Positions 9,802-20,124 of a DNA stretch of 64,000 nt are shown one piece after another. The translations under genes and the position numbers were made by a program. How positions within the stretch are numbered: position 1 is the first letter of the stretch; every line of letters begins with the position of its first letter. Source of the DNA: Euglena gracilis (lineage: Eukaryota > Euglenida > Euglenophyceae > Euglenales); contig CP154955.1 in the NCBI GenBank assembly GCA_039621445.1, positions 52,295,384 to 52,359,383 on the forward strand, read 5' to 3'. The notes beneath the pieces were generated by a model. It was not told where the DNA came from, made no database searches, and saw only the letters and a list, made by a program, of their open reading frames with translations.

Positions 9802-9851
9802 TACTTTTCATTCCAATTCCAATTCCAATTCCAATTCCAATTCCAATTCCA
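9802..9851. repeat. (TTCCAA)n hexanucleotide array
   Basis: About eight units of ATTCCA lie upstream of a possible exon. The right copy is at 35311-35350. Confidence 0.9.
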
Positions 9852-9903
9852 TTGCAGTCCCAATTTCTATTTCGCTTTCCATTCAACCTCCGTCCTGCCA
9901 CAG

Positions 9904-10085
9904 GTACAAATGGCTGGCCTCCACCGCCCCGGCGCCTCCCCGACCCGCACATCAGAGAGCCCCCACCGGCAGCCCAGCCCCAACCCCAGCCCCAACCCCA
10001 GCCCCAACCCCAGCCCCGGCCCCAGCCCACGCCTTCCACCGCAGAGCTCCCCAGCTGCGCCACGCCCCCACGTCTCGCCCGGCGT
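9904..10085 (+). CDS. Possible Pro/Gln-rich exon over a (CCCCAG/CCCCAA)n minisatellite
   Basis: One frame reads TGTNGWPPPPRRLPDPHI and then a Pro-Gln repeat. Compared with the right copy this frame has two silent changes and one replacement near 9912-9924, fewer replacements than the alternative frames. The repeat itself (9976-10030) is a CAGCCC/CAACCC minisatellite, so coding remains uncertain. Confidence 0.25.
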
Positions 10086-10340
10086 GGTGTGTGCGTGTGT
10101 TGTGTTGTGTTGTGTTGTGTGTTGTGTTGTGTTGTGTTGTGTTGTGTTGTGTTGTGTTGTGTTGTGTTGTGTTGTGTGCGTGTTGTGTTGTGTTGTGTTG
10201 TGTTGTGTTGTGTTGTGTTGTGTTGTGTTGTGTTGTGTTGTGTTGTGTTGTGTTGTGTTGTGTTGTGTTGTGTTGTGTTGTGTTGTGTTGTGTTGTGTTG
10301 TGTTATGTTGTGTGTGTGCGTGTTGTGTTGTGTGTATGGG
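10086..10340. repeat. (GTGTT)n pentanucleotide array
   Basis: About 45 GTTGT units with a few variant positions. Translation gives artificial CVVLC polymers in all three frames because five bases per unit cycle the frame. The right copy (35588-35840) has the same flanks and a different set of interruptions. Confidence 0.97.
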
Positions 10341-10423
10341 TGCTGTGTGCGCACATGAGTGTTGTGTGTGTGGGGTGTGTGTGCCAGGCTGCCACGAGTT
10401 TGTCATCAGGGATGGATTAAGAG

Positions 10424-10800
10424 ATTTTAATGCATTTTTAAGGCTTTTTAAGGCATTTTAAGGCTTTTTAAGAGGCCATTTTCCAGGGCGGTCAAAGGGC
10501 TGTCCGGGCATCGAACCAACGTTTTTTGATTTTGCCCGTTCGCCCAAAACCAAAAAAAGTCAGAAAACACATTTTTTGACTTTTGGTTGGATGGACAGTG
10601 TTCCAGCGATGCCCGAAGTCAGTTTTCTTCCCGGAGTTCCCCTATTCTTGCCGAGATTTTGGTGCTTTTCTCTTTGCTCCGTCAGAGAAAATTCTGCCAG
10701 CCCAAATGTTTAAGACATTTTGAGGCGTTTTAAGGCGTTTTTGCCAAAAATTTTAAGGCGCATTTAAGGCATTTTTAAGGTTTTTCAAGCTTCAAGTTAT
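10424..10800. repeat. Degenerate TTTTTAAGGC decamer repeats
   Basis: Two clusters (10424-10475 and 10712-10795) of TTTTAAGGCA-like decamers separated by about 240 bp of ordinary sequence. The ten-base period is close to a helical turn. The stretch 10800-11600 holds poly-C hairpins at 11385-11420 and no supportable gene. Confidence 0.6.
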
Positions 10801-11601
10801 AGGTTTAATAATGCTGCTTGTCATTGATGTGTGCACTTGTACCTGTGCATGCGGGTGCAGCAGCCACTGCCGCACATGCGCATTGACACGTGGATCCACA
10901 AGCAGCTTTTCTTTAAAGGTTTGCATCCCCAGGGGTGGGGGGGCCCTCGGGGCGTAGAAAATTACTTGGGACCCCTAAATTGACCCCCCAAAGTCGGCCC
11001 CCCCAAGCCCCTCTCCTCAGGGACTGTTGGGTGGGTGGGTGGGTTCCGGACCTCAGGGGCTAAAAAAAAAAGAAAAAAAATCCCTTTCGATCCCAGTGAC
11101 ATCAAGCCCGGGCATGGTTCTTTTCTCTCCACACCCTGGAGCTGGTGACTTGACGCGGGACCCCGTCAGAAACGCCCGTTGTATGTTGCAGCAGTTGGGC
11201 AGCAGCAGCACCCGTCTGTGCCTGTCTCGGTGCCTAACGAGGAATTATTTTTTTTGCTTAAGGACCGCCCTGATATGAAGCTGTCTGTGCGTATGAGTTT
11301 AGATCAATTTCTTTTAACCTGGATGGGTGTTGTAGCCCAGGCTTCGATATAAGGGGGGCGTGCGGGGTTTAGGTGGGGGGTGCCCCCCCCCCCCTCCTGG
11401 ACCGAGGGGGGTCCGGACCCCCCCACCTGCCCAGGGGTCTGGACCGACCCCAGGGTCAAATTTTTCTTTCTGGCGCTTCAGGCCGCTTCCCACCGAGGTT
11501 TTTTGGCAATTTTGACAATTTTTTTTGCTCAAAATTGCACATTTGGCCGTTTTGGGGGTATAAATTTTAGGCCCAGCGCTTTGCGCTGGACCGAAAATCG
11601 G

Positions 11602-12240
11602 CCTGGAAAGACCGGGTTTTGGATGGTTTTTGGCCGGGTTTTGGGTTTTGGACCAGTTGGTGGGTTGGTCGACCCCCCCCTCCCCCCCCCCTAGGCACCG
11701 GAGGGAAATCGTGTGTGGGTGGGGTTTTTGAAAAGTGGATGGTGGGGTTGGGGCTGAGAAAAAGTCCCCCCCCGGATCACTACCCCCCCCACAAATTTTT
11801 GGTCCTGGCCTGAAGCGCCGGGACGGAAAATTTTGCCCAAAAATTGCCAAAAATTTGGCCAAAATGCCATTTTTGACATTTTGGGACAAAAATTTGTCAA
11901 AATTGCCCAAAATTTTCGGCGCAAAGCGCCGGAAGGGAAAATTTGGGCATTTTTGGGTGGGTAGGGACCCGGGTACCCAGCAACTTTCTTTTGACCCCAT
12001 GTCCAACAACCACCCCCCCCCGTCAGAGGACACCTTTTTGGTCACTACCCCATGTCCAATGACCACCCCCCCTCCCCCGGTCAGAGGACAGAGGGGGGGG
12101 GTAAGTGAATCCATGGCGTGAGCCGGAGGGACTGCGAGCAGAGTTAAATTTTGGAGGCCTCTCCTTCTGTAAAAGGGTGAACGAAAGGCGTTTCAATTGG
12201 AAGATACCAGGATAACTTTTTTTGAAGCTGTGACTTCAGA
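11602..12240. other. Repeat-rich spacer without a supportable gene
   Basis: Begins exactly where the left block ends. Contains CAAAATT/AATTTTG-rich low-complexity sequence (11820-11950) and two CCAACAACCACCCCC / GGTCAGAGGACA units (12000-12100). No exon with both splice borders was found. Confidence 0.5.
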
Positions 12241-12266
12241 CTAGGGGTTTTTTTTTTGGGGTGGGC

Positions 12267-12300
<34 letters not shown>

Positions 12301-12458
12301 CCGGCCGAGCCCCTCCCCCCCCGGGGGTCCCCCCGGAGGGGGTGGGATATCCTTTTCGGCGCCGAAAAAGTGCTATTTTTATCACTTTTCGCAATTTTCG
12401 GCCATTTTTTTTTGTGGGTCCCCCTGGACACCCACAGGAAAACCCGGGGAGCCCCTAG
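12241..12458. mobile_element. hAT-like MITE (family B) with a G(33) run
   Basis: CTAGGGGTTTTTTTTT at the left is matched by GGGGAGCCCCTAG at the right. The body shares TCCGGCCGAGCCCC, TTTTCGGCGCCGAAAAA, a TTTTGCAATTTTCGGCCA-like stretch and GTGGGTCCCCC with the copies at 23527 and 52553. No target duplication is recognisable, so it is old or recombined. The G-run at about 12268-12299 is among the longest homopolymers in the window. Confidence 0.55.
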
Positions 12459-12614
12459 GGGGTGAGTGGCTGGGTGGAACTTCCCTCACCCAAGTCGTAA
12501 AAAAACCTCTTTTTCAGACGATTCAGTCAATCGCACTCACAGTTTACGTTTTTCTTAAAATTCTTTTTTGCGGTCCGAGGGCTGAGCGCCAACCACCCCT
12601 TCTGCCCCCTCCAG

Positions 12615-12665
12615 GCCCGCGTGCCCCGGCTGTTGGCTCTTCCAAGTGATCATGCCGCGGAGCGG
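12615..12665 (+). CDS. Likely short exon
   Basis: CTGCCCCCTCCAG precedes ARVPRLLALPSDHAAER, followed by a GTGCGC donor in phase 0. That donor has the same sequence as the one at 5816. If the donor is not used, the frame continues eleven codons to a TGA at 12699. Partners and function unknown. Confidence 0.4.
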
Positions 12666-13029
12666 GTGCGCCGTGCTGCAGCCCCGCCCTCGGCCCTCTG
12701 AGCACCGACGCCCCGACCAGCCTTCTTTCTGCCAACGCGGGAGGGGGGGGGGCTTGTGTGGCTGTGCGGTGCCGGCCTGACGAGGGGGGGGGGTCGGTTT
12801 TGGGTCCCGTTGCCAGCCTAACCACTTTTGGCTGATTTTAAGCCCCCTTTGGCTTTATTGTCTTTTTTGCTCGTTCGTTCCTTTCTTTTTTTTTTTAAAG
12901 AGGCCAAACTTCACAATTTTTTTTTTTGTTTTATTTTTTGATATTTCTTAAAGCACCTTTTCTGGCTGGCTGCTTGTACAGGCTGTTAGAGTGCAGTGGT
13001 TATTGGTACAGAAGCGGTGAGATACAGTG

Positions 13030-13436
13030 GCAATGGCTACAGGCACAGACTGTTGGTGCAGATGTGGGTACTGGAACGGATGCTGTGGCTGTGTGGGATG
13101 CAGAGACAGTGGGTATTGGAGCGGATGTGGCAATTGAGTGGATGGAAAGATGCGGCTAATGGCGCAGGTGTGGATGCAGGGATGCAGCCACCGGAGTGGG
13201 TGCAGGCAATGGAGTTAAAAAAAAAAAAAAAAAATGGCAAAGTGGCCGAAATAAGCCAAAAGTGGAATAAACGTGGCAAAAGTCGCCCAAAGAGCAGCCA
13301 ACGGTGGCAAAGGGGGTTAGAAGCATCAGCCAAGAACGACCACAACTAACCAAAAGTGTCCAAAAGTGATCAGAATTGGCCAGCATAAAGGGCAAAAGTG
13401 GCCGACAGTAGCCATTAGCGACCAAGAAGCTGAAAG
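13030..13436. repeat. Degenerate TGGATGCAG repeats passing into GGCCAAAAGT decamers
   Basis: 13030-13215 has loosely periodic GGTATTGGAGCGGATGTGG-type units ending in A(17). 13235-13436 has about fifteen degenerate copies of a decamer close to GGCCAAAAGT. The same two vocabularies sit side by side again at 41640-41880, and the decamer alone recurs at 16505-16620. Confidence 0.5.
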
Positions 13437-13584
13437 AGGACCCTTTAGGACCTCAAAGGCGACGGAGGACGATGTAGGACGATGTGGGACTTAAAGTGGG
13501 TGGCTTCAGGCGCTTGGGCCCATGGGCGTGCTGTCGTGTCATCCCACCAAAACCCGACCCCCTGACCCCCCTGCCTGTCCATAG

Positions 13585-13697
13585 CACCCACCACCGGGGG
13601 TGCGACCTTCCTGAAACAGAAGCCTGTCCGTGACCCCTGGTGGCTGTCTTTCTTCCCTTGCCTGCTAGACGGTCCGCTGCTCGACTTTGCGTGTGAT
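13585..13697 (+). CDS. Exon of a small-exon gene ending at 13911
   Basis: CCTGTCCATAG precedes PTTGGATFLKQKPVRDPWWL and SFFPCLLDGPLLDFACD, ending in phase 0 at a GTGAGG donor. The next exon starts in phase 0, so the pair is consistent. The peptide is hydrophobic with Trp-Trp and an acidic end; family not recognised. Confidence 0.55.
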
Positions 13698-13830
13698 GTG
13701 AGGTGCTGTGTTGCTTTGCGCTCACCCGCGGTGTGAATGTGTGTGGGTAGTTGAACGATGGTCTTGGCAGGGTTTGCAACCATACCATTGCTTGTGTCTG
13801 ACCCCCCCCCCCCCCGACGACAATCTGCAG

Positions 13831-13911
13831 TTCTCATTGCCTACCCAGGGGCGGGGGTGCTACGATTTGAATCTCGGAATCCAGCTTTGTCAGGGTGTGA
13901 CCGTTTGCTGA
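13831..13911 (+). CDS. Terminal exon joined to 13585-13697
   Basis: A C(14) tract and CGACGACAATCTGCAG form the acceptor of a 133-bp intron. The exon reads FSLPTQGRGCYDLNLGIQLC then QGVTVC before TGA, in phase with the preceding exon. Function unknown. Confidence 0.5.
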   Translation, partial: FSLPTQGRGCYDLNLGIQLCQGVTVC

Positions 13912-13924
13912 CAGATGCCTTCAA

Positions 13925-14080
13925 AGGCATTGAAAAGGTGCTACTTTTAGCACCTTTCGTGATTTTTTTCGGCCATTTTTTGTGGGTCCCCCGGGACCCC
14001 CCCCCCCCTCGGCCCCCCCCCCCCAGGGGGTGGGTGGGTTGGGGGGACCCCCCCGGCTTTAAAAAAAAACCCTGATTCGG
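13925..14080. mobile_element. Family B MITE remnant
   Basis: Shares the AAGGTGCTA...TAGCACCTTTCG stem, TTTTTTCGGCCATTTTTTGT, GGGTCCCCCGGGACCCCC and terminal AAAAAAAAACCCTG of the family B elements at 12241, 23527 and 52553. The left terminus is not clear. Confidence 0.5.
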
Positions 14081-14124
14081 CTTCAAGGTTTTCGACCGCT
14101 CCCTCCCTGTGAAGTGTGTGAGGG

Positions 14125-14300
14125 GAGTGCTCCGGGGTGCAAAGCCCACCTTTGCCATGTCTGAGCAGCCCATTGGGGGGTCGAAGGTCCCTGCGTCCCA
14201 GCCAGGGAACACGCCACCACAATGTGCGGCGATGCTTCTCCGCACCGTTCCTATATCCCTGGATCACTGCAAGCTGTTCCGGAATCCAGCTGACTTTTTT
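14125..14300 (+). CDS. Possible exon
   Basis: An open frame reads AKPTFAMSEQPIGGSKVPAS and MLLRTVPISLDHCKLFRNPA and is free of homopolymers. A TCCCTGTGAAG acceptor lies at 14115. It runs into an AT-rich TATATTTAT tract without a clear donor. The opposite strand is also open, so the call is weak. From 14300 to 15130 I see only T-rich and poly-C/G sequence. Confidence 0.22.
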
Positions 14301-15137
14301 TATATTTTTATTTGTATTTATATTACATATTATATATTATATTTATTGTTTTTTTAAATTTTTTTTGGTGGAGGGCATCCCGAAGCGGGCCCACACGGGA
14401 GGGGGGGCAGATATTACTGGAACAAAGGTGGTATTATGGTGGGTTGGGGTCCACCAAGCCTTCCTGTACAACCCTAAGGCAAGGGGGGGGTGGAAACAAA
14501 GTTTTTTTGTGCCTTTTTCGCTTTTTCAGTTTTGGCAAAGGTTGCAAACGTTGCATTTTTTGCATTTTTTTTTCCTGGTGATTTTTCGATTTTTGTTGGG
14601 ATTTTTTTTTGACTACCCCCCCCGGGTGCTTGGTCCCCCCCTGCTGGCACCCCACTTTACGTGCAAATTAGGAGTTTTGGCCCCGATTTCCCCTGAGATC
14701 ACATTTTTTGTTAATTTGTCATTTTAATTTTTTTTTCTGGGCCAACAACTTACATGTTTTGATGTTGAGCATGACCCCAAAATGTAATCGAAATACCCCC
14801 TTCCCCCGGTGTGTGGTCGTCCCCCCCCCCCTGGGCGTTTGCCCTCCTCCTTCCCTCTCCTTGTCCAACAACCCCCCCCGTGGTCAGATGCGATCTTTTT
14901 GTATACGATGTTGGTTCAATAAAGTTTGGAAGTTTGGAAATAATTGTGTGATTCAATTTCGATTTTTTTGCACGCAGAGAAGCTTTTTCTTTAAAAAAAA
15001 ACCTGTTGGGATGGCTGAAAATGGCTGAAAATGCCAAAAAGGCCAACACCCCCCAAAACTGGTTGCAAATTGACCAAAACGCAGGCGGCCGATCTGCCCG
15101 CTGATGCGCTGTGACACCCATACAACAGCAAAAAATG

Positions 15138-16153
15138 ATGTTGGTGTGCGCAAATGCACACGGACGATTGGGCATTTGCCCACCAACCACTTTAAAACCA
15201 TCCAAGAGCCAGTGTGCTTGGAGCTGGAAAATAAATGTGTGGCATTGCCTCCCTAGTATTCCTTTGGTGCTGGACCCCCTCTTTTGAATACTGCTGAGAT
15301 TTTGGGGATTGGTGTTGGCAATTGCCCAAATTGGTTGATTTTGCAAGTGGATCAAGGTTTTTTCCATTTTGGAACCTGGACAATGGGGACTTTTGAGACC
15401 AAAAGAAGGATGCAAACCGGAAGAAAGCAGTGAGTGGAGGTGTTGTGCTCAAAGTGGTGTCAAAGTGATGGCGTTGAAAGGTATGTCTGAGAAGGTCAAT
15501 ACAGTGTGTCAGTATTCTGCATTATATGGCCCCTAAACACCATGATTTTCAGGTTCGCAGACACCCATTATCACCTGGTTTTCGGACTAAAATACTGGGG
15601 GTGAAGGCACTTTTAAACTCAGGATAAAACCTAAGCTGGCTAAGAAAATGGTTTTTTGCAGGCTCAATTGCCGATGCCCAAATTCTGGCCCACAGGCTGG
15701 TGCTTTAATTGTAATACCTTGCAGAATTTAAATTCTGCAAGATATCTTGCACTGAAGGATTTCCAAACTGCAGTTATGCCACACCCTCTAAATGGTAACC
15801 CCTCCCCAAATAAGACCCAGGCCTTATTTTTGGGTCCGTTGCTGAAAACCTCCAGGAGGGGTCTTATTTTTGGGGGGTCTTGTTTTTGCATTCTTGCTCC
15901 ATCGGCCCGGGGGGGGGGTCTCATTTTTGGGGAGATTTATGTATGTTTGGTTGCACAAGTGGTTGGTGTGCGCAGATGCGCAAACCGACTCAACCGACTG
16001 TTTTCGCATTTGCACAGACCAAACACTTGTGCAATTTCATAAAACACACCAATTTCAGCTTTCACATACAGCCTGTTTACTTATCTACACAAATGGTTGG
16101 TGTGCGCATTAGCACACACCGTCCGGTTGTGCATTTGCCCACACCGACCACCA
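15138..16153. repeat. Three dispersed GGTTGGTGTGCGCA hairpin units
   Basis: Copies at about 15138-15192, 15959-16031 and 16093-16153 each begin TGGTTGGTGTGCGCA (or a close variant) and end CATTTGCCCACACCGACCAC or similar. The two ends are partly complementary, giving stem-loops of 50-70 bp. The stem is conserved while the intervening bases vary. Confidence 0.5.
15799..15935. repeat. Poly-C/G cassette array with AATAAGACC / GGTCTTATTTTT core
   Basis: AATAAGACCC at 15808 is followed by inverted CTTATTTTTGGGG, GTCTTATTTTTGGGG and TCTCATTTTTGGGG units. The layout matches the cassettes at 4795, 21592 and 43630 with a different core. Confidence 0.55.
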
Positions 16154-16504
16154 AAGTGTTCAAAAGGTTTCGTTTCAGGGTATCATTTCAGCCTAAGTCA
16201 CACCTCACAAAATCGTTCCATCAATATCTTACGTTAAGAGGTGGTTCCAAACACACTTGCTGGGTGTTATGTATGCCGTATGCTGTGGTGACACCTTCCC
16301 TTAGGCACCCTACTTGTCAAGGTCCCTAATCCATCTCTGCATGCTGGGGCACCACATGACATTTTGGGTTTTTGGGGGTAAGTCTTGTAATTCGTAAAAA
16401 ACTGTCGATGGGGGCATTTGCCGACATCCACCAAGAAAGAAAGCCGAAGTGTGAGATTGGCTGCCACAGCAAATGCTTAAAAATCGATTTAGATGTGCAA
16501 GGTT

Positions 16505-16620
16505 GCGACAATGCCGAAAGTTGCTAAGGGTTGGCCAAAAGTAGGCCAAAAATTGCCACGGCCAAAAGTGGCCAAGAAATGCCGAAGGTGGCCAAGATGG
16601 CCAGAAAGTGGCCATCTACC
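16505..16620. repeat. GGCCAAAAGT decamer repeats
   Basis: About ten degenerate decamers (TGGCCAAAAG, TGGCCAAGA, TGGCCAGAAA). The stretch 16155-16500 before it is ordinary-composition sequence with no supportable gene. Confidence 0.55.
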
Positions 16621-16859
16621 CATCTGTGACCAATTTTTTGCCGACCCAGGGTCCCTCCCCCCCCCTTGCTTGGTGACTACTTCCCTGGTCGGAGACGAAC
16701 GTTGGCTTTTTTTGCGACCGCCCCCCCCCCCCCCGAGACAAACATCAGTGGTTGTTGGGTGGGGGGGGTAGATGCATGGCTTGCCTAATTTCTTACCATG
16801 CAAATTTGACCCCTAAGATTGACCCCCCTACCTTCAATTGTGGCCCGGATCGTTGCATA

Positions 16860-16972
16860 TGAAAATTTTCACCCTGGAGATGCTCATACTTTTGTAAGTC
16901 TCTCCAGGAGAAAAGTGCACACCCCAGAGGTCTCCTAAAGCTCCTAAAGCTTTTCCCATACAACTACCATTT
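16860..16972. repeat. Diverged member of the TCTCCAGGAG dispersed family
   Basis: Contains AAAATTTTCACCCTGGAG, AGTCTCTCCAGGAGAAAA and CTCCTAAAGC...TTTTCCCATACAACT. It aligns by eye with 21411-21520 and 53276-53370. Confidence 0.4.
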
Positions 16973-17033
16973 TTTTGGTTTTTGCCTCGCGTTTTCTGCG
17001 GATCATGTTTGCGTTGCCCCCCCCGCCTCGGTT

Positions 17034-17065
17034 ATTATATTATTATATTATATTATTTTGTAGTA

Positions 17066-17147
<82 letters not shown>

Positions 17148-17148
17148 C
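17034..17148. repeat. (TTA)n array flanking a TIR element
   Basis: About 35 TTA/ATT units with a few interruptions, ending eight bases before the left TIR at 17156. Confidence 0.95.
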
Positions 17149-17155
17149 ACTTATA

Positions 17156-19508
17156 TTATTTCTATTCGGGGGGTGGTTCACCCCAGTAGGTATAGGTACG
17201 CTGTTCCACCAGGGTTCGGGACCTAGTGCATTGAGAGTGGCCAGACCCCAAACGGGGGGGGTAGGTGTCGGAGTTTCGGTCCGACCGACCCGGTAGGAGC
17301 CGCCACGGGCCAAAAATAGGGGACTCCTAAGTACTACTACTACTACTACTACAAATAATAATAAAGAGTTTTCCCGGGATATGACAGTCGGTCGACCCGA
17401 TCTGATGTAAAAGTCTCCCAAGGACAGGGGGTCCCCCCGTTGTATGGCATGGGTCCCGGGTCGCGACTGCACACGTAGGTGGGTGCAACTGGGGGTCGGA
17501 CCCCAAATTTGTCGACTTACGCGTTTTCGGGGGCCTGCAGCCCATGTGTAAAGGGTCCAAAAATCGATTTTTTGAAAATTACCCAAAACGGATGGGGAAC
17601 TGCACGGACCCACCCGGGGACCCAAACCAACCATGGGGGACCCCCAAGTGGCCTGTATACACCCCACATACCCCCGGCCCCTCCGGACCGTTTTGGGGCC
17701 CGTACGGGGGTGGCAAAAAGGGGTTCCCACAGGACTTAGCCGTTTTTTAGCCTTGCGGGGGCCAAAAAATCGTTTTTTTGAAAATTACCCAAAACGGATG
17801 GGGAACTACACGGACCCACCCGGGGACCCAAACCAACCATGGGGGACCCCCAAGTGGCCTGTATACACCCCACATACCCCCGGCCCCTCCGGACCGTTCT
17901 GGGGCCCGTACGGGGGTGGCAAAAAGGGGTTCCCACAGGACTTAGCCGTTTTTTAGCCTTGCGGGGGCCAAAAAATCGTTTTTTTGAAAATTACCCAAAA
18001 CGGATGGGGAACTACACGGACCCACCCGGGGACCCAAACCAACCATGGGGGACCCCCAAGTGGCCTGTATACACCCCACATACCCCCGGCCCCTCCGGAC
18101 CGTTCTGGGGCCCGTACGGGGGTGGCAAAAAGGGGTTCCCACAGGATTTGGCCGTTTTTCAGCCTTGCGGGGGCCAAAAAATCGATTTTTTGAAAATTAC
18201 CCAAAACGGATGGGGAACTGCACGGACCCACCCGGGGACCCAAACCAACCATGGGGGACCCCCAAGTGGCCTGTATACACCCCACATACCCCCGGCCCCT
18301 CCGGACGTTTCTGGGGCCCGTACGAAAGTGGCAAAAAGGGGTTCCCACAGGACTTAGCCGTTTTTTAGCCTTGCGGGGGCCAAAAAATCGATTTTTTGAA
18401 AATTACCCAAAACGGATGGGGAACTACACGGACCCACCCGGGGACCCAAACCAACCATGGGGGACCCCCAAGTGGCCTGTATACACCCCACATACCCCCG
18501 GCCCCTCCGGACCGTTCTGGGGCCCGTACGGGGGTGGCAAAAAGGGGTTCCCACAGGATTTAGCCGTTTTTTAGCCTTGCGGGGGCCAAAAAATCGATTT
18601 TTTGAAAATTACCCAAAACGGATGGGGAACTGCACGGACCCACCCGGGGACCCAAACCAACCATGGGGGACCCCCAAGTGGCCTGTATACACCCCACATA
18701 CCCCCGGCCCCTCCGGACCGTTCTGGGGCCCGTACGGGGGTGGCAAAAAGGGGTTCCCACAGGACTTAGCCGTTTTTTCAGCCTTGCGGGGGCCAAAAAA
18801 TCGATTTTTTGAAAATTACCCAAAACGGATGGGGAACTGCACGGACCCACCCGGGGACCCAAACCAACCATGGGGGACCCCCAAGTGGCCTGTATACACC
18901 CCACATACCCCCGGCCCCTCCGGACCGTTCTGGGGCCCGTACGGGGGTGGCAAAAAGGGGTTCCCACAGGATTTGGCCGTTTTTCAGCCTTGCGGGGGCC
19001 AAAAAATTGATTTTTTGAAAATTACCCAAAACGGATGGGGAACTACAGGGACCCACCGCGGACCCAAACCAACCATGGGGGACCCCCAAGTGGCCTGTAT
19101 ACACCCCACATACCCCCGGCCCCTCCGGACCGTTCTGGGGCCCGTACGGGGGTGGCAAAAAGGGGTTCCCACAGGACTTAGCCGTTTTTCAGCCTTGCGG
19201 GGGCCAAAAAATCGATTTTTTGAAAATTACCCAAAACGGATGGGGAACTGCACGGACCCACCCGGGGACCCAAACCAACCATGGGGGACCCCCAAGTGGC
19301 CTGTATACACCCCACATACCCCCGGCCCCTCCGGACCGTTTTGGGGCCCGTACGGGGGTGGCAAAAAGGGGTTCCCACAGGATTTGGCCGTTTTTCAGCC
19401 TTGCGGGGGCCAAAAAATTGATTTTATGAGAATTACCCAAAACGGATGGGTCAGCCAAGAAGGACCCTGGGGTACAACATCTCCTGGACGGCCCTCGAAT
19501 AGAAATAA
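17156..19508. mobile_element. 2.35-kb TIR-bounded element carrying a 206-bp satellite
   Basis: The left terminus TTATTTCTATTCGGGG (17156) and right terminus CCCTCGAATAGAAATAA (ending 19508) are inverted copies with one mismatch over 17 bp. TA lies directly outside both ends (17154-17155 and 19509-19510), as expected for a TA target duplication, although the low-complexity flank weakens this. Inside are about 400 bp of unique GC-rich sequence, a (TAC)n tract near 17334 and the 206-bp array. No transposase frame is visible, so it is non-autonomous if it is a transposon. Confidence 0.55.
17552..19447. repeat. 206-bp satellite, nine full copies plus a partial one
   Basis: The anchor GAAAATTACCCAAAACGGAT occurs at 17574, 17780, 17986, 18192, 18398, 18604, 18811, 19017 and 19222 and as a variant at 19428, spacing 205-207 bp. 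Copies are nearly identical. The unit lacks stops in much of several frames, so it yields long artificial frames on both strands. Since 206 is not a multiple of three, no frame is preserved from copy to copy. Confidence 0.96.
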
Positions 19509-19564
19509 TAAGCGTACCCCTTCATTTCTGTTTTAACAGAAATACTGACTGCCGTATGGCACAC

Positions 19565-19566
<2 letters not shown>

Positions 19567-19619
<53 letters not shown>

Positions 19620-19897
19620 TACTATTACTATTACTATTACTATTACTATTACTATTACTATTACTATTACTATTACTATTACTATTACTATTACTATTAC
19701 TATTACTATTACTATTACTATTACTATTACTATTACTATTACTATTACTATTACTATTACTATTACTATTACTATTACTATTACTGTTACTGTTACTGTT
19801 ACTGTTACTGTTACTGTTACTGTTACTGTTACTGTTACTGTTACTGTTACTGTTACTGTTACTGTTACTGTTACTGTTACTGTTACTGTTACTGTTA

Positions 19898-19956
<59 letters not shown>

Positions 19957-20124
19957 ACTGTTACTGTTACTGTTACTGTTACTGTTACTGTTACTGTTAC
20001 TGTTACTGTTACTGTTACTGTTACTGTTACTGTTACTGTTACTGTTACTGTTACTGTTACTGTTACTGTTACTGTTACTGTTACTGTTACTGTTACTGTT
20101 ACTGTTACTGTTACTGTTACTGTT
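19567..20124. repeat. Compound (TTA)/(TTACTA)/(TTACTG)/(TTGCTG) array
   Basis: Homogeneous zones follow one another: TTA, then TTACTA, then TTACTG, then TTGCTG, then TTACTG again. All units are multiples of three, giving poly-Leu on + and Asn-Ser or Thr-Val polymers on -. I treat these as non-coding. Confidence 0.95.

Noticed and set aside
14750-15415. 221-codon minus-strand frame
   Set aside because: Its product has the look of translated T-rich and C-rich low-complexity DNA, overlaps hairpin repeats, and has no splice borders or motif.
17552-19447. CRISPR-like regularly spaced repeats
   Set aside because: The units are contiguous 206-bp tandem copies without variable spacers, in a eukaryotic context with TIR borders.
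18457-19536. 359-codon frame across the satellite
   Set aside because: The unit is 206 bp, so each copy is read in a different frame. The openness comes from lack of stops in the unit and not from a conserved protein.
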